Assembly (NCBI GenBank): GCA_963550755.1
Contig: CAUVDV010000141.1
Coordinates: 1-5,830, forward strand
Reading direction: 5' to 3'
Length of the DNA: 5,830 nucleotides
Source: W11650 sp963550755
Lineage (GTDB): Bacteria > Bacillota > Clostridia > Lachnospirales > Vallitaleaceae
The first letter of the stretch is position 1. Each line of letters opens with the position of its first letter. Of this stretch, positions 5,804 through 5,830 are shown one piece after another. Position numbers and translations under genes: made by a program. A model generated the notes under the pieces. That model was not told the DNA's origin and made no database searches. It was given only the letters and a program-made list of their open reading frames with translations.

Positions 5804-5830
5804 TTGACTTTTGTCTTTTCCTATGATACG
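5804..5830 (+). promoter_or_regulatory. Candidate promoter cut by the window edge
   Basis: TTGACT (5804-5809; one mismatch to the consensus -35) is preceded by an A-rich stretch (5791-5801) resembling an UP element. At a 17-nt spacing a TG-A extended -10 begins with TACG at 5827, where the window stops. It would drive a plus-strand gene beyond the window. The -10 cannot be judged fully. Confidence 0.35.

Noticed and set aside
1..5830. CRISPR arrays, tRNA/rRNA genes, insertion sequences
   Set aside because: No regularly spaced repeats, cloverleaf-like or rRNA-like segments, transposase motifs or terminal inverted repeats were seen on either strand.

Overview
The window looks like chromosomal DNA from a low-to-mid-GC, probably anaerobic, member of the Bacillota (Clostridia or Negativicutes-like). 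The basis is strong GGAGG ribosome binding sites, AT-rich intergenic DNA with sigma-A type promoters, and the protein set: a YdiF/Pct-type CoA-transferase, a GntP-type permease and a PAS-AAA+ regulator. The species cannot be named from the sequence alone.

Layout. Three genes lie on the minus strand in one direction: a fused acyl-CoA:acetate CoA-transferase (3963 to 2395), a GntP-family carboxylate permease (2236 to 902) and a MaoC/PhaJ-type (R)-specific enoyl-CoA hydratase (733 to 278), followed by a long hairpin that is the likely operon terminator (216-260). The gaps between the genes are 158 and 168 nt. Both contain strong hairpins whose arms share a related 15-nt element. On the plus strand, divergent from the CoA-transferase across a 305-nt AT-rich control region (3964-4268), is a bacterial enhancer-binding-protein-type regulator (PAS, AAA+, Fis-type HTH). 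Its reading frame is broken near 5465-5540, so the DNA-binding domain is encoded in another frame (to 5680). The window ends in an intergenic stretch with hairpins and what looks like the start of another promoter. The first 215 nt hold no gene that I can support.

How the genes fit together (inference). The permease would import a short hydroxycarboxylate, the CoA-transferase would activate it at the expense of acetyl-CoA or another acyl-CoA, and the MaoC protein would dehydrate the (R)-3-hydroxyacyl-CoA to the enoyl-CoA. (R)-3-hydroxybutyrate to crotonyl-CoA is the simplest substrate that uses all three activities. The divergent PAS regulator is the likely local controller.

Most unusual points. 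(1) The regulator has a degenerate, shortened GAFTGA loop, the loop that normally touches sigma-54. The control region has no GG-N10-GC (-24/-12) element in either direction, but does have a good extended -10 sigma-A promoter for the operon. This suggests a TyrR-like, sigma-54-independent regulator. (2) The regulator is frameshifted just before its HTH.
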